From Clostridia bacterium (lineage in GTDB: Bacteria; Bacillota_A; Clostridia; Christensenellales; Aristaeellaceae), in the NCBI GenBank assembly GCA_017432405.1, contig JAFRJF010000243.1, positions 1-22,434 on the forward strand: a stretch of 22,434 bases of DNA, given 5' to 3'. The position numbers were made by a program, and so were the translations under genes. How positions within the stretch are numbered: position 1 is the stretch's first letter; each line of letters starts with the position of its first letter. Below the pieces are notes generated by a model that worked only from the letters and a program-made list of their open reading frames with translations, was not told the origin of the DNA and ran no database searches. Shown here piece after piece: positions 6,471 through 15,186 of the stretch.

Positions 6471-7415
6471 ATGCAAACGCGCGCGCTGGGGCGCAGCGCC
6501 TTGACGGTCTCCCGGCTGTGCTATGGCACGCTGACCATGTCGCCGCTGCAATGCAACCTGTCGCCCCGGGAGGGCGCCGACCTCCTGGTCTACGCCTACG
6601 AACGGGGCGTGCGCTTCCTCGACACCGCCGACCTCTACGGCACCTATCCCCACATCCGCCTGGCGCTGAAGGACGCGCCGGACTACGTGATCAGCACCAA
6701 GGCCTACTGCTACGACCGCCAGACGGCCCAGGCCGCGCTGGAGCGGGCCTTCGAAGGGGTGGGCCGGGATTACATCGACCTGTTCATGCTCCACGAGCAG
6801 GAATCGCTGTACACGCTGCGGGGCCACGAGGAGGCCCTCGTCTACCTGGCGGAGCAGCGCGACAGGGGCCACATCGGCGCCGTGGGCGTCAGCACCCACT
6901 TCTGCGCCTGCGTCAGGGCCGCGCCGCGCTTTGACATGATCGACGTCATCCACCCGCTGATCAACGTCGGGGGCATCGGCATACAGGACGGCGCCCGCCA
7001 GGACATGGAGGCCGCCATCGCCGCGGCCCGCGACCGGGGCATCGGCATATTCGCCATGAAGCCGCTGGGCGGCGGGCACCTGATCCAGAACAGTGGCGAA
7101 GCCCTGAAATACGCGGTGGAGAGCCCGCTGCTGGACGCCGTGGCCCTGGGCATGCAGAGCCGGCAGGAGATCGACGCCAACGTGGCCTTCTTCGACGGCG
7201 AAGAGGATGTCTCCGATCGGCTGGAGGCCCTGCGCCACAGGCGGCGGCGCATGATGGTGCACGACTGGTGCGAGGGCTGCGGGCGCTGCGCCGCCCGGTG
7301 CCGGCAACACGCCATCCAGGTCGTCGACGGGCGTGCCGTCGTAGACCAGGAAAAGTGCGTGTTCTGCGGCTACTGCGCCAGGGAATGCCCCCAGTTCTGT
7401 ATAAAGGTGGTGTGA
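6471..7415 (+). CDS. Aldo/keto reductase with C-terminal 4Fe-4S ferredoxin domain
   Basis: A 314-aa protein. The (beta/alpha)8 reductase domain occupies about 1-250 with the catalytic tetrad visible as D51 and Y56 (FLDTADLYGTY), K77 (VISTKAYC) and H108 (LFMLHEQ). The C-terminal 50 residues hold two cluster motifs: C267-x2-C-x2-C-x3-C277, where the usual Pro is Arg, and C296-x2-C-x2-C-x3-C306-P, plus C310. This oxidoreductase-ferredoxin fusion is common in anaerobes; physiological substrates are mostly unknown. The start is ATG 6471, with AGGAAAGGAAAC upstream. A GTG at 6429 would add 14 residues without homology. It sits between ireB and ruvX, 4 nt before the latter, so it is almost certainly cotranscribed with ruvX. 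Confidence 0.93.
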   Translation: MQTRALGRSALTVSRLCYGTLTMSPLQCNLSPREGADLLVYAYERGVRFLDTADLYGTYPHIRLALKDAPDYVISTKAYCYDRQTAQAALERAFEGVGRDYIDLFMLHEQESLYTLRGHEEALVYLAEQRDRGHIGAVGVSTHFCACVRAAPRFDMIDVIHPLINVGGIGIQDGARQDMEAAIAAARDRGIGIFAMKPLGGGHLIQNSGEALKYAVESPLLDAVALGMQSRQEIDANVAFFDGEEDVSDRLEALRHRRRRMMVHDWCEGCGRCAARCRQHAIQVVDGRAVVDQEKCVFCGYCARECPQFCIKVV

Positions 7416-7419
7416 AGCC

Positions 7420-8175
7420 ATGCGGGTGATCTGCCTGGACATCGGCGACAAGCGCACGGGCGTGGCCGTCACGGACCCATTGAACCTGACGGCCCAGGCG
7501 GTGGAGACCATCTGGACCAAGGGCTTTGAGAGGGATGCCGACCGCGTCCTGGAATTGTGCCGTCAATACGAAACCGACCGTGTTCTGTGCGGTTTGCCCC
7601 TGAACATGGACGGCAGCGCGGGCGTCCAGGCCCAGCACGCCCGGGCCTTCGCCCAGTACCTGGCGGACAAGGGCCTTCAGATCCGCTTCCAGGACGAGCG
7701 CCTGACCACCAAACAGGCCCGAGGCGTATTGCTGGAGGCCGACGTGCGCCGATCGAAGCGCAAGGCCTATATCGACCAGCTGGCCGCCACCTACATCCTG
7801 CAGAGCTTCATGGACGCCGGCGGCTGGCGCGAGGAGGAACCCACGAGAATCTATTTAAGAGGGGTATGGCATATGAGCGAAAACATGAACCATGATCTGG
7901 ATATGGAACAGGAAAACGTCGTCGAGCTGGTGGACGAGGACGGCAACGCCGTGCGCTTCGAGCACCTGATGACCCTGGAGCACGAGGGCAAGTCCTACAT
8001 CTGCCTGGTGCCGCTGGACCCGATGGAGGATGTCAGCGAGGACGAGCTGGTGATCCTGCGCATCGAGACCGACGACGAGGGCAACGACGTCTACGCCACC
8101 GTGGACGACGAGGCCGAGCTGGATGCGGTGTTCGAGAAGTACCTGGAGATCGCCGAGGCGGACGAAGGGGAATAG
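7420..8175 (+). CDS. ruvX: RuvX/YqgF Holliday-junction resolvase-like protein fused in frame to DUF1292 protein
   Basis: Residues 1-140 are a complete YqgF/RuvX RNase-H-fold domain with acidic residues D7 (LDIGDKRTGVAV), E93 (FQDERLTT) and D119 (KRKAYIDQLAA), plus the GLPLNMDGS loop. The family acts in pre-16S rRNA 5' processing and possibly Holliday junction resolution. Residues 152-251 are a DUF1292 (YrzB-like) acidic protein (VVELVDEDGNAVRFEHLMTL, then SYICLVPLDPMEDVSEDELV). These are normally two adjacent genes. Here no stop separates them. ATG at 7873 keeps its own GAGGGG site, so a separate DUF1292 protein is probably also, or mainly, made. AGGTGG lies before the ruvX ATG. The stop is TAG. 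Confidence 0.9.
   Translation: MRVICLDIGDKRTGVAVTDPLNLTAQAVETIWTKGFERDADRVLELCRQYETDRVLCGLPLNMDGSAGVQAQHARAFAQYLADKGLQIRFQDERLTTKQARGVLLEADVRRSKRKAYIDQLAATYILQSFMDAGGWREEEPTRIYLRGVWHMSENMNHDLDMEQENVVELVDEDGNAVRFEHLMTLEHEGKSYICLVPLDPMEDVSEDELVILRIETDDEGNDVYATVDDEAELDAVFEKYLEIAEADEGE
7873..8175 (+). CDS. DUF1292 (YrzB-like) protein, internal start within the ruvX frame
   Basis: This is a 100-aa, highly acidic product of unknown function, by itself the usual length for the YrzB family. ATG 7873-7875 is preceded by AAGAGGGG with about 8-nt spacing, a normal initiation site. It is in the same frame as ruvX (codon 152) and lies after a linker that shows no RuvX homology. It may be initiated independently even though the upstream frame reads through. 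The conserved ireB-ruvX-yrzB neighbourhood supports the family call. Confidence 0.65.
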   Translation: MSENMNHDLDMEQENVVELVDEDGNAVRFEHLMTLEHEGKSYICLVPLDPMEDVSEDELVILRIETDDEGNDVYATVDDEAELDAVFEKYLEIAEADEGE

Positions 8176-8184
8176 TCCCTATTG

Positions 8185-8240
8185 AACACCCCCTGTGAAT
8201 TGCGAAGTATCGCAATTCACAGGGGGTGTTTATTATTATA
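8185..8240 (+). terminator. Long-stem terminator of the ireB-ruvX transcript
   Basis: A perfect 21-bp inverted repeat (8185-8205 against 8210-8230) with a 4-nt loop AGTA is followed by TATTATTATA. It lies 10 nt after the ruvX/DUF1292 stop. On the minus strand the same hairpin lies just beyond the rnpB 3' end but lacks a T-tract there, so it may still block converging transcription. Confidence 0.9.
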
Positions 8241-8640
8241 ATTGTGAGCGGCGTCTGTAAGCCGAGTTCTGTATTGGACGATCATCTGTCTGGGCCTGCA
8301 GTTGCCAGCAGGCTCAAGCGATTACCCGGAAGCGCGACGGGCCGCCGCCGGTCGGAACCCCGAGGGATTGCCGCCCATGCTTCCCTATCAATCTTGCACC
8401 AGGTGGGGTTTACAGCGCGGGCCAGTCGCCAGGCCGCGGGTGAGCTCTTACCTCGCCTTTCCATCCTTGCGTCCCCCGAAGGGGCGGACCTGCCAGGGGC
8501 AAGCCCGTTTTTACGCGGTATATCTCTGTTGCACTTTCCTTGAAGTCGCCTCCACCGGCAGTTAACCGGCACCCTGCCCTACGGTGCTCGGACTTTCCTC
8601 ATGCGCCGAGGCGCATGCGATCGTCTGGCGCCCTCACAAT
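8240..8640 (-). ncRNA. rnpB: RNase P RNA, bacterial class A
   Basis: The minus strand carries the universal core: GAGGAAAGTCCGAGC near the 5' end (+ strand 8586-8600), the TGTAAACCCCA segment, GGGTAATCGCTTGAGCC, and ACAGAACTCGGCTTACAG near the 3' end (+ strand about 8255-8272). The first and last form P4. The ends pair as a P1 helix (GTGAG + GGCG against CGCC-G-CTCAC). This is the catalytic RNA that matures tRNA 5' ends. Exact ends are estimated to within several bases. CATAAT at 8639-8644 could be a -10 box, but no convincing -35 is at normal spacing, so it may also be read from the upstream operon. Confidence 0.95.
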
Positions 8641-8664
8641 TATGGTCGCATTGTTGGCGGCAAT

Positions 8665-8682
8665 GGCGGCGTGAACGCCGCC
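8665..8682 (-). other. GC hairpin between the zinc-ribbon gene and rnpB
   Basis: GGCGGCG and CGCCGCC form a perfect 7-bp stem with a 4-nt loop between the zinc-ribbon gene stop and the RNase P 5' end. There is no T-tract, so termination is uncertain. It could mark an RNA-processing site that releases rnpB from the operon transcript. Confidence 0.4.
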
Positions 8683-8712
8683 GCTACCGCGAATTCGACG
8701 GTCTCAGGGGCT

Positions 8713-9423
8713 TTATTCCCCGGTATCGTAGAGTATGCGGCCGCAGTTGTCGCACTCCACGATCCTGTCGCCGCTGCGGATGTCCAGCAGCGTTGCGCTG
8801 GGCAGCGACATGAAGCAGCCGCTGCACTGGTTGTTGATGAGCTTCGCCATCGGCGGCGTGCAGTGCTGCTTGATGCTGCGGTACTTGGCCAGCAGCTTCG
8901 GGTCCACCTTCCTGGCCTCCTGCTCCGTCTTCGAGCGCATCGTCTGCAGCTTGGCGGTGTCCTCCTTGAATTCCTTGTCGTAGGCCACCTTCAGCTGGTC
9001 GAACTCCAGCTTGGTCTTGGCCGCGCGCACGCGGATTTCCTTCTGCTGGCGGTCCTTGGTGTCCGCGTCCTTGCGCATCTTGGAGAGCTCCTGCTCGTAG
9101 CGGGAAAGGGTATCCAGCAGCTTGCGCACCGCCTCGGACTGCTTCTGCACGTCCTCGGGGGTCGTGGGCGGATTGTTCTCCAGCTCCTCGGAGAGCGACG
9201 AGAGCACCTTCTCCAACCGTTCGGCCTCGTCCTGCACGGCCTCGAGCCTGTCCTGCATGACGGCCACGTCGTTTTCCAGCTTCTTCATGTTCGCCTGCTG
9301 ATCCCGCAGGAAATCGCGCTGCTTCAGCAGCTTCTGGCGGTTGGCCGACTGGCGCATCTTCGCCTCGAAGCCGTCCGCCTCCATATCCACCTGCATGAAT
9401 TGCCACAGGGTATCCAACTGCAT
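8713..9423 (-). CDS. Coiled-coil protein with C4-type zinc ribbon
   Basis: This 236-aa protein has residues about 20-175 as a long charged coiled coil (leucine heptads such as KKLENDVAVMQDRLEAVQDE). The C-terminus is a C4 zinc ribbon with C200-x2-C203 (NNQCSGCFMSLP) and C224-x2-C227 (ECDNCGRILY). This matches the widespread CT398/DUF-type zinc-ribbon proteins that often sit next to nif3-like genes. The function is not firmly known; nucleic-acid or protein bridging is plausible. The start is ATG 9423, because GGAGGG lies 7 nt upstream; that motif overlaps a possible earlier ATG at 9438. It is the last protein gene before rnpB in the dnaG-rpoD cluster. Confidence 0.88.
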   Translation of the reverse strand: MQLDTLWQFMQVDMEADGFEAKMRQSANRQKLLKQRDFLRDQQANMKKLENDVAVMQDRLEAVQDEAERLEKVLSSLSEELENNPPTTPEDVQKQSEAVRKLLDTLSRYEQELSKMRKDADTKDRQQKEIRVRAAKTKLEFDQLKVAYDKEFKEDTAKLQTMRSKTEQEARKVDPKLLAKYRSIKQHCTPPMAKLINNQCSGCFMSLPSATLLDIRSGDRIVECDNCGRILYDTGE

Positions 9424-9441
9424 ACCAATTCCCTCCATTTG

Positions 9442-10203
9442 TCAGAAAAACACTTCAGATTCGCTCTGTAGGATGCATATATCATATTGTACCGCATCGG
9501 CGGCGTTTTGTAAACCTCTGCAAAGTAATGAAATTGCGGGATATTCTGTTGCGGCGTGTCCCGCCTCGACGACGCAGAGCCCGTTGTCCGCCGCGTCCAG
9601 CCCCTTGTGATAGGCCATCTCTCCGGTCAGGTAGGCGTCTGCGCCGGCTTCCATCGCCTGGGACGCGAAATCCTCGCCCGCGCCGCCCAGCACCGCCACG
9701 CGCCGTATCCTCCGCGCCGCGTCGCCGTAGCAGCGCACCGGTCCGCGCAGCGCGGCACGTGCTTCCTCACAAAACATACCGAAGTCGGTCTCTTTGATCT
9801 CGCCCAGGCGCATGCCGTTCTCCAGCGCGGTCACGTTTTCGAGCCCCAGGGCCGCCGCCAGGGCGTCGTTGACCCCGGGCGAGGCGTTGTCAAAGTTGGT
9901 GTGGGCGGCGATCATGGCGATTTCCGCGCGCACCAGCGCGCACAGCAGGCGCCCCTCGGCGTCGGTCTCCCGCAGGTTCTTGCGGCCCCGGAACAGTATG
10001 GGATGGTGGGTCACGATCAGCTGGCAGCCCCTGCGCCGGGCCTCTTCGACCACGTCCGGCCGCAGGTCCAGGGCGCACAGCACCCGTTCCACCGGGCTCT
10101 CGGGCCTTCCGGCCAGCAGGCCCACGTTGTCCCATTCCTCCGCCAGCTCAAAGGGCGCGATGCCGTTGACCAGTTCAAGCACCTGCGCTACCGTTGCAGA
10201 CAT
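9442..10203 (-). CDS. Nif3-like dinuclear metal centre hexameric protein
   Basis: This 253-aa protein has the metal ligands of the Nif3/YqfO/YbgI (GTP cyclohydrolase I type 2-like) family: H66 and H67 in IVTHHPILF, H101 and D105 in AHTNFDNASPGVND, and H216 and E220 in EAGHAATEYPA. The short form lacks the central insert seen in Bacillus YqfO. The enzymatic role is unsettled. ATG 10203 is preceded by GGGAGGAGGT. The start overlaps the end of trmK by 16 nt, indicating coupled translation. The trmK-nif3 pair is conserved in Bacillota. Confidence 0.93.
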   Translation of the reverse strand: MSATVAQVLELVNGIAPFELAEEWDNVGLLAGRPESPVERVLCALDLRPDVVEEARRRGCQLIVTHHPILFRGRKNLRETDAEGRLLCALVRAEIAMIAAHTNFDNASPGVNDALAAALGLENVTALENGMRLGEIKETDFGMFCEEARAALRGPVRCYGDAARRIRRVAVLGGAGEDFASQAMEAGADAYLTGEMAYHKGLDAADNGLCVVEAGHAATEYPAISLLCRGLQNAADAVQYDICILQSESEVFF

Positions 10204-10882
10204 GCCCAGACCTCCTCCCAAATCGCGAGCTCCCGCTCCAGCGGCGCCCGCTGTGAATCGTCCTCTGAGGCCAGCGCCCCGGCCAGCGCCTTCCGCGCCA
10301 CCCTCAGCCGAAAGGCGGCATAGGGCTCGAGCGCCCTGGGCATGCGCGCCAGCAGCACCGGCCCGACGGTCAGCTGTTTCAGACTGTAGTCGGCTTTTGC
10401 CGGCTCCGCCTGTATGACGACGTAGCACCTGCGCCCGTCCTGAACCACCTGCTCGTCGGTGACGGCGTAGTCCAGGTCGCACAGCGCCCGGCGAAGCTGG
10501 GGCGCGGCCACGTTGGGCTGGAGCACCAGCCGGGCGTCGCCCAGCTTCTCCCGACCGTTTTCCAGGATTTGCGCGATGGTGGCCCCGCCCATGCCCGCGA
10601 TGACGATGGCGTCGGGCGTGCCCTCCAGCGCCGCCAGGCCGTCCCCCACCGCAAACCGAACCCGGTCTGTCAAATCCAGATTGTCCATCAGCGACCGGGC
10701 CTTGTCGAGGGAGGGCCCGGAGATATCCGTCAGCTGGACGGCCTTGCACTGCCCGGTTTGGAGCAAAAACGCGCCGAGCCTGCCGTGGTCGCAGCCGATG
10801 TCGGCGCAGCATTCGCATGGGCCGACCATTCGGGCGATCATCGACAGGCGCGGATCGAGTGCGATTTCTCCTCTGCGGCCCA

Positions 10883-10883
<1 letters not shown>
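10188..10883 (-). CDS. trmK: tRNA (adenine-22-N1)-methyltransferase
   Basis: This 231-aa SAM-dependent methyltransferase makes m1A22 in tRNA. SAM-binding motif I is [11 protein letters not shown] (27-37), followed by LTDIS, VGDGL, the AGMGG loop (96-100) and LQPN (121-124). The C-terminal part is helical, as in B. subtilis TrmK. ATG 10883 overlaps the rpoD stop by one base (TGATG), so it is coupled to rpoD. The position between rpoD and nif3 is the standard one in Bacillota. Confidence 0.93.
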
Positions 10884-11977
<1,094 letters not shown>

Positions 11978-12000
11978 TCCGGGCCACTCCTTTCGACCGG

Positions 12001-13731
12001 TCAATCCTCGTTATCCCTCATGGACGCCATTATTCGACGGTACATCTCGGCCTTCTGTTCCTCAGACGCCGAGTTGATCTGTTGTTTGATCTGCTCTGAC
12101 CGCTGGCTGTCCCTGTCTTTCTGTATCGTGCGCAAGCACTCCTCCGCCTCCTCCAGGGCCTTTTCACGCGCCTCGGGAAGGGGGGTATAATTCATAGCCT
12201 GCATGATTTTCTGCCGCGTGGCCTCGTCCCCGACGGCCTCCACATAGGCGCCGGCGGGCTTGCCCTCGAGCAGCCATCCCGCCAGGGCGCGGTGGGTCTC
12301 ATCGGTAAAATCCCCGGGCTTCAGAAGCTCCGCGGGGATCAGGCCCGCGGCGAGCATCGAAATCAGCGCCCGCTCCGCCTTCTCCACGCCCGTGGCCGCA
12401 TGTTCCGCAGGGGGCCGCCGCCGCGCCGGCGGCTGGGCAGGCGCCTGGGCGGTCGCGCCGATCTGCCTGAGCAAAATCTCCCGGTCATACCCCGTCTCGT
12501 TCACCAGCCTGCGCAGGTGGTTTTCCATGTCGATGGGGCTCTTTACGTTTTTCAGGATCGCGCAGCAGCGCAGCGCGTACTGGGTCATGCCCTCCTGCTC
12601 GGCGAGGTTCAGTCCATCCCTTGACCGGATCATACGATAGCGCGTCGAATCGTGCCGGGGCAGCGCCTCGAAGCCGCTGAGCCCGTTGGCCTTTATAAAA
12701 TCGTCCGGGTCCATGCCGGCGGGATAGTCGATCACCCGCGCCGGTATGTCCTGATGGTCCAGGATATCCAGGGCGCGCAGCGCGGCCTTCTGGCCGGCGG
12801 CGTCGCCGTCGTAGCTGATCCACACCTCCGGCGCGTAGCGCTTCATCAGCCGCGCCTGCTCCTCGGTCAGCGCCGTGCCAAGCGTGGCCACCACGCCCTG
12901 CACGCCGTATTTGCGGAGGGAGACGGTATCCATGTACCCCTCCACCAGCACCAGGTGGTCCACCGAGCGCTCCTTCTTGACGAAGTTCAGCCCATAGAGC
13001 CCCAGGCGCTTGTTGAAGATCGGCGTCTCGGCCGTATTGAGGTATTTGGGCTGGGCGTCGCCCATGGCGCGACCGCCAAATCCCAGCACGCGGCCCTGGG
13101 CGTTGATGATGGGAAACATCACCCGCCCCCGGAACATGTCGAAGCAGCGGTTGTCCCGCCGCACCGCAAGCCCCGCCTTTTCCAGCAGCGCCGCCTCGAA
13201 GCCCTTGGCTTCCAGATGACTTAAAAGGCCGTCCCAGCCCTTGGGAGAGGCTCCCAGGCCGAAGCGGCGGATGTCCGAATCGTTTAATCCACGGCCGTAG
13301 AGGTAGTTCAGCGCCGCAGCGCCCTCCTCCGTCCACAGCAGGTCGTGGTAATATCGGGCTGCCGCCCGGTTGGCCTCGTACATGCGCTCGCGCTCGTCGC
13401 GGTTCGCGGGGGCCTCGCCGGGCTGTGAGCTTCGCTCGGGAAGCTCCATGTGGGCGCGGTCCGCCAACAGGCGCACCGCATCCATGAAATCCATCCGCTC
13501 CATATCCATGACGAAATTGATCACCGTGCCGCCCTTGTGGCAGCCGAAGCAGTAGTACAGCTGTGCTTCGCTGTCCACGCTGAACGACGGCGTCTTTTCG
13601 TTGTGGAACGGACAGCATCCCCAAAACCTGCGGCCCTTTTGCTTGAGGGGGACGTACTCGGAAACCACTTCCTCCAGGCTGACGCGGGACCTCAGTTCCT
13701 CCAGCCAGGCATCCGACAACCTTCCGCTCAT
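12001..13731 (-). CDS. dnaG: DNA primase
   Basis: This 576-aa primase synthesises the RNA primers of replication. The CHC2 zinc-binding domain at about 1-100 has C40, H43, C61 and C64 ([23 protein letters not shown]). A catalytic-core N domain precedes Toprim, with E264 (VLVEGYMD) and D308/D310 (SYDGDAAG). A Pro/Ala/Arg linker near residues 426-445 leads to the helical DnaB-binding C-terminal domain. The start is ATG 13731 after GAGGGG; the frame extends upstream to a TTG at 13758. It is the first gene of the macromolecular-synthesis operon. No rpsU precedes it in this window. Confidence 0.97.
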   Translation of the reverse strand: MSGRLSDAWLEELRSRVSLEEVVSEYVPLKQKGRRFWGCCPFHNEKTPSFSVDSEAQLYYCFGCHKGGTVINFVMDMERMDFMDAVRLLADRAHMELPERSSQPGEAPANRDERERMYEANRAAARYYHDLLWTEEGAAALNYLYGRGLNDSDIRRFGLGASPKGWDGLLSHLEAKGFEAALLEKAGLAVRRDNRCFDMFRGRVMFPIINAQGRVLGFGGRAMGDAQPKYLNTAETPIFNKRLGLYGLNFVKKERSVDHLVLVEGYMDTVSLRKYGVQGVVATLGTALTEEQARLMKRYAPEVWISYDGDAAGQKAALRALDILDHQDIPARVIDYPAGMDPDDFIKANGLSGFEALPRHDSTRYRMIRSRDGLNLAEQEGMTQYALRCCAILKNVKSPIDMENHLRRLVNETGYDREILLRQIGATAQAPAQPPARRRPPAEHAATGVEKAERALISMLAAGLIPAELLKPGDFTDETHRALAGWLLEGKPAGAYVEAVGDEATRQKIMQAMNYTPLPEAREKALEEAEECLRTIQKDRDSQRSEQIKQQINSASEEQKAEMYRRIMASMRDNED

Positions 13732-13749
13732 AACACGCCCCTCAGGATG

Positions 13750-13779
13750 ATGATACAATATTGGCCAAGCGCTTTTGAA
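13750..13779 (-). promoter_or_regulatory. Possible promoter of the dnaG-rpoD operon
   Basis: On the minus strand TTCAAA (13774-13779), an 18-nt spacer and TATCAT (13750-13755, five of six consensus bases) lie just before dnaG. The leader would be about 12 nt and contains the GAGGGG site. The -35 is weak and other AT-rich candidates exist nearby. Confidence 0.4.
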
Positions 13780-13784
13780 GATGA

Positions 13785-14032
13785 CAGTAGATATTAATTC
13801 GCCGGCAAATCCGGTTTTCCTGCCTGTGCTGCCGATATTAATATATACAACATCTGTACGAAAAAACCCTTTTTTTCATGTATTTTTAATATACAGCCAT
13901 TTTTTGTTTTTCAGCAACCGCACCTCCTTCCCCGCCCCGCATAGTATACAGCGAAAGCGCCTGATATCGCCCATCGGACAACGGCACGGCACTTTCGCTT
14001 TATTTTTTGATCTGATGCTCGGAGGTTATCGC
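13785..14032 (+). promoter_or_regulatory. AT-rich leader with terminator-like hairpin before the aspartokinase-like gene
   Basis: This roughly 250-nt divergent spacer between dnaG and the next gene is far more AT-rich than the surroundings. It holds GATATTAAT twice (about 13792 and 13842) and A/T runs near 13860-13910. AGCGAAAG (13950-13957) and CTTTCGCT (13992-13999) form an 8-bp stem closing a 34-nt loop, followed by TTATTTTTT. That resembles a terminator placed 24 nt before the Shine-Dalgarno-ATG, as in attenuators. I saw no T-box, SAM or lysine riboswitch core. A promoter cannot be pinned down. No gene is visible here. Confidence 0.45.
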
Positions 14033-15106
14033 ATGGGAATCATTGTTTCCAAATTTGGCGGCAGCTCCACCGCCAGCGCAAGTCGCCTGAAGCGCATCGA
14101 GCAGCTCGTGCGCGCCTCGCCGGCCCGCCGCTGCGTGGTGCTCTCCGCGCCGGGGATCGACGGGGACCATCCTCAGAAGGTGACGGCGATGCTGGAGCGC
14201 TGCTGGGATCTGCGCAAATGCCCCGCCGCCTGCGAAAAGGCGGTCTCGGCGGTGGTCCGTCGCTTTGGCGACATCTGCCGGGGGCTGGATATTCCCGACA
14301 TGGCGGGCCCGGTGCGCCGGACGGTCGACCGGGCGCTGTCCGTCTCACTGCCCCACACGCTCAGCCGGGGTGAATACCTGTGCGCGCTGGTGTTCTCCCG
14401 CTACACAGGCCTTCCCATGGCGGACGCCGCCGACCTCATCGCCTTCGGAAGCGACGGCACGCTGGATGAGGAAGCCACGCGGCAAAACATCCGGCGCCTG
14501 GATAGCTTCGACGCGCCGGTGATCGTACCGGGCTTTTACGGCGCCGACCCTGCGGGCCGCATCCGCATACTGCCCCGGAACGGCTCGGACATCAGCGGGA
14601 CCCTGGTCGCCGCGGGACTGGACGCGGACCTGTATGAAAACTGGAGCGACGTGCCCGGCCTGATGACCGCCGACCCCGCCGTCGTGCCGGACGCCAGGCT
14701 GATCCCCCACATCGGCTACCGCCAGATGCGGGCGCTGTCCCGGGCCGGGGCGCGGGTGCTCCACCCCGACTGCCTGGACCCGGTGGCCATGGCCGGCATC
14801 CCCACCCGCCTGCGGGACACCGCCCACCCGGACAGCTTCGGCACGCTGATCGACGAGCGCTGCGAGCGCACGGTTCCCTGCGTGGCGGGCCAGCCGGACG
14901 CCTATCTCCCCGACAGACGCCCCGCGGCGAAGGTCACGGTGTTCGGCGTGCCGCAGGAGAAGGCCCTGGACGCCGCAGCGCCGCTTGCGCCGCTGGGCAG
15001 CATCGCCAATCATGACCAAACCGTGGTCTATTTTGAACAAAGGCAGTACAAGGAAGCGCTGTGCCACCTGCACAGGGAACTGATTGAAAAGCGCTTGCAC
15101 AAGTGA
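14033..15106 (+). CDS. Aspartokinase-like protein with shortened regulatory C-terminus
   Basis: A 357-aa amino-acid-kinase fold protein. KFGGSS at residues 7-12 is the aspartokinase signature. Also visible are CVVLSAPG, the LSRGEYLCALVFSRY region (near the usual GE motif), VIVPGFYGAD, a GSDISGTLVAAGLDADLYENWSDVPGLMTADP substrate/nucleotide region, and RQMRALSRAGARVLHPD. The kinase domain is complete. Full aspartokinases run beyond 400 residues with two ACT domains; here only about 75 residues remain after it, holding one ACT-like segment (AKVTVFGV to the end). It would phosphorylate aspartate for lysine, threonine, methionine and diaminopimelate synthesis, with altered feedback control if active. 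The start is ATG 14033, 7 nt after GGAGG. It stands alone and is convergent with recN. Confidence 0.82.
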   Translation: MGIIVSKFGGSSTASASRLKRIEQLVRASPARRCVVLSAPGIDGDHPQKVTAMLERCWDLRKCPAACEKAVSAVVRRFGDICRGLDIPDMAGPVRRTVDRALSVSLPHTLSRGEYLCALVFSRYTGLPMADAADLIAFGSDGTLDEEATRQNIRRLDSFDAPVIVPGFYGADPAGRIRILPRNGSDISGTLVAAGLDADLYENWSDVPGLMTADPAVVPDARLIPHIGYRQMRALSRAGARVLHPDCLDPVAMAGIPTRLRDTAHPDSFGTLIDERCERTVPCVAGQPDAYLPDRRPAAKVTVFGVPQEKALDAAAPLAPLGSIANHDQTVVYFEQRQYKEALCHLHRELIEKRLHK

Positions 15107-15116
15107 TTTGTTCGAT

Positions 15117-15153
15117 AAATACTGATTTGTCGCAGCGCGACAAATCAGTATTT
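15117..15153. terminator. Hairpin between convergent aspartokinase-like gene and recN
   Basis: A perfect 17-bp inverted repeat (AAATACTGATTTGTCGC at 15117-15133, its complement at 15137-15153) has a 3-nt loop. Arms begin with AAAT and end with ATTT, so both strands give A-stem-T structures. It lies 10 nt after the aspartokinase stop and 33 nt beyond the recN stop, and probably terminates both transcripts. Only short T runs follow. Confidence 0.7.
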
Positions 15154-15186
15154 GTACACGACTGCACCAAGCCCTCCTCCCGATGC

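Noticed and set aside
13785..14032. Lysine riboswitch or T-box leader before the aspartokinase-like gene
   Set aside because: I looked for the T-box GGTGGNACCGCG-like motif and the lysine riboswitch core and saw neither.
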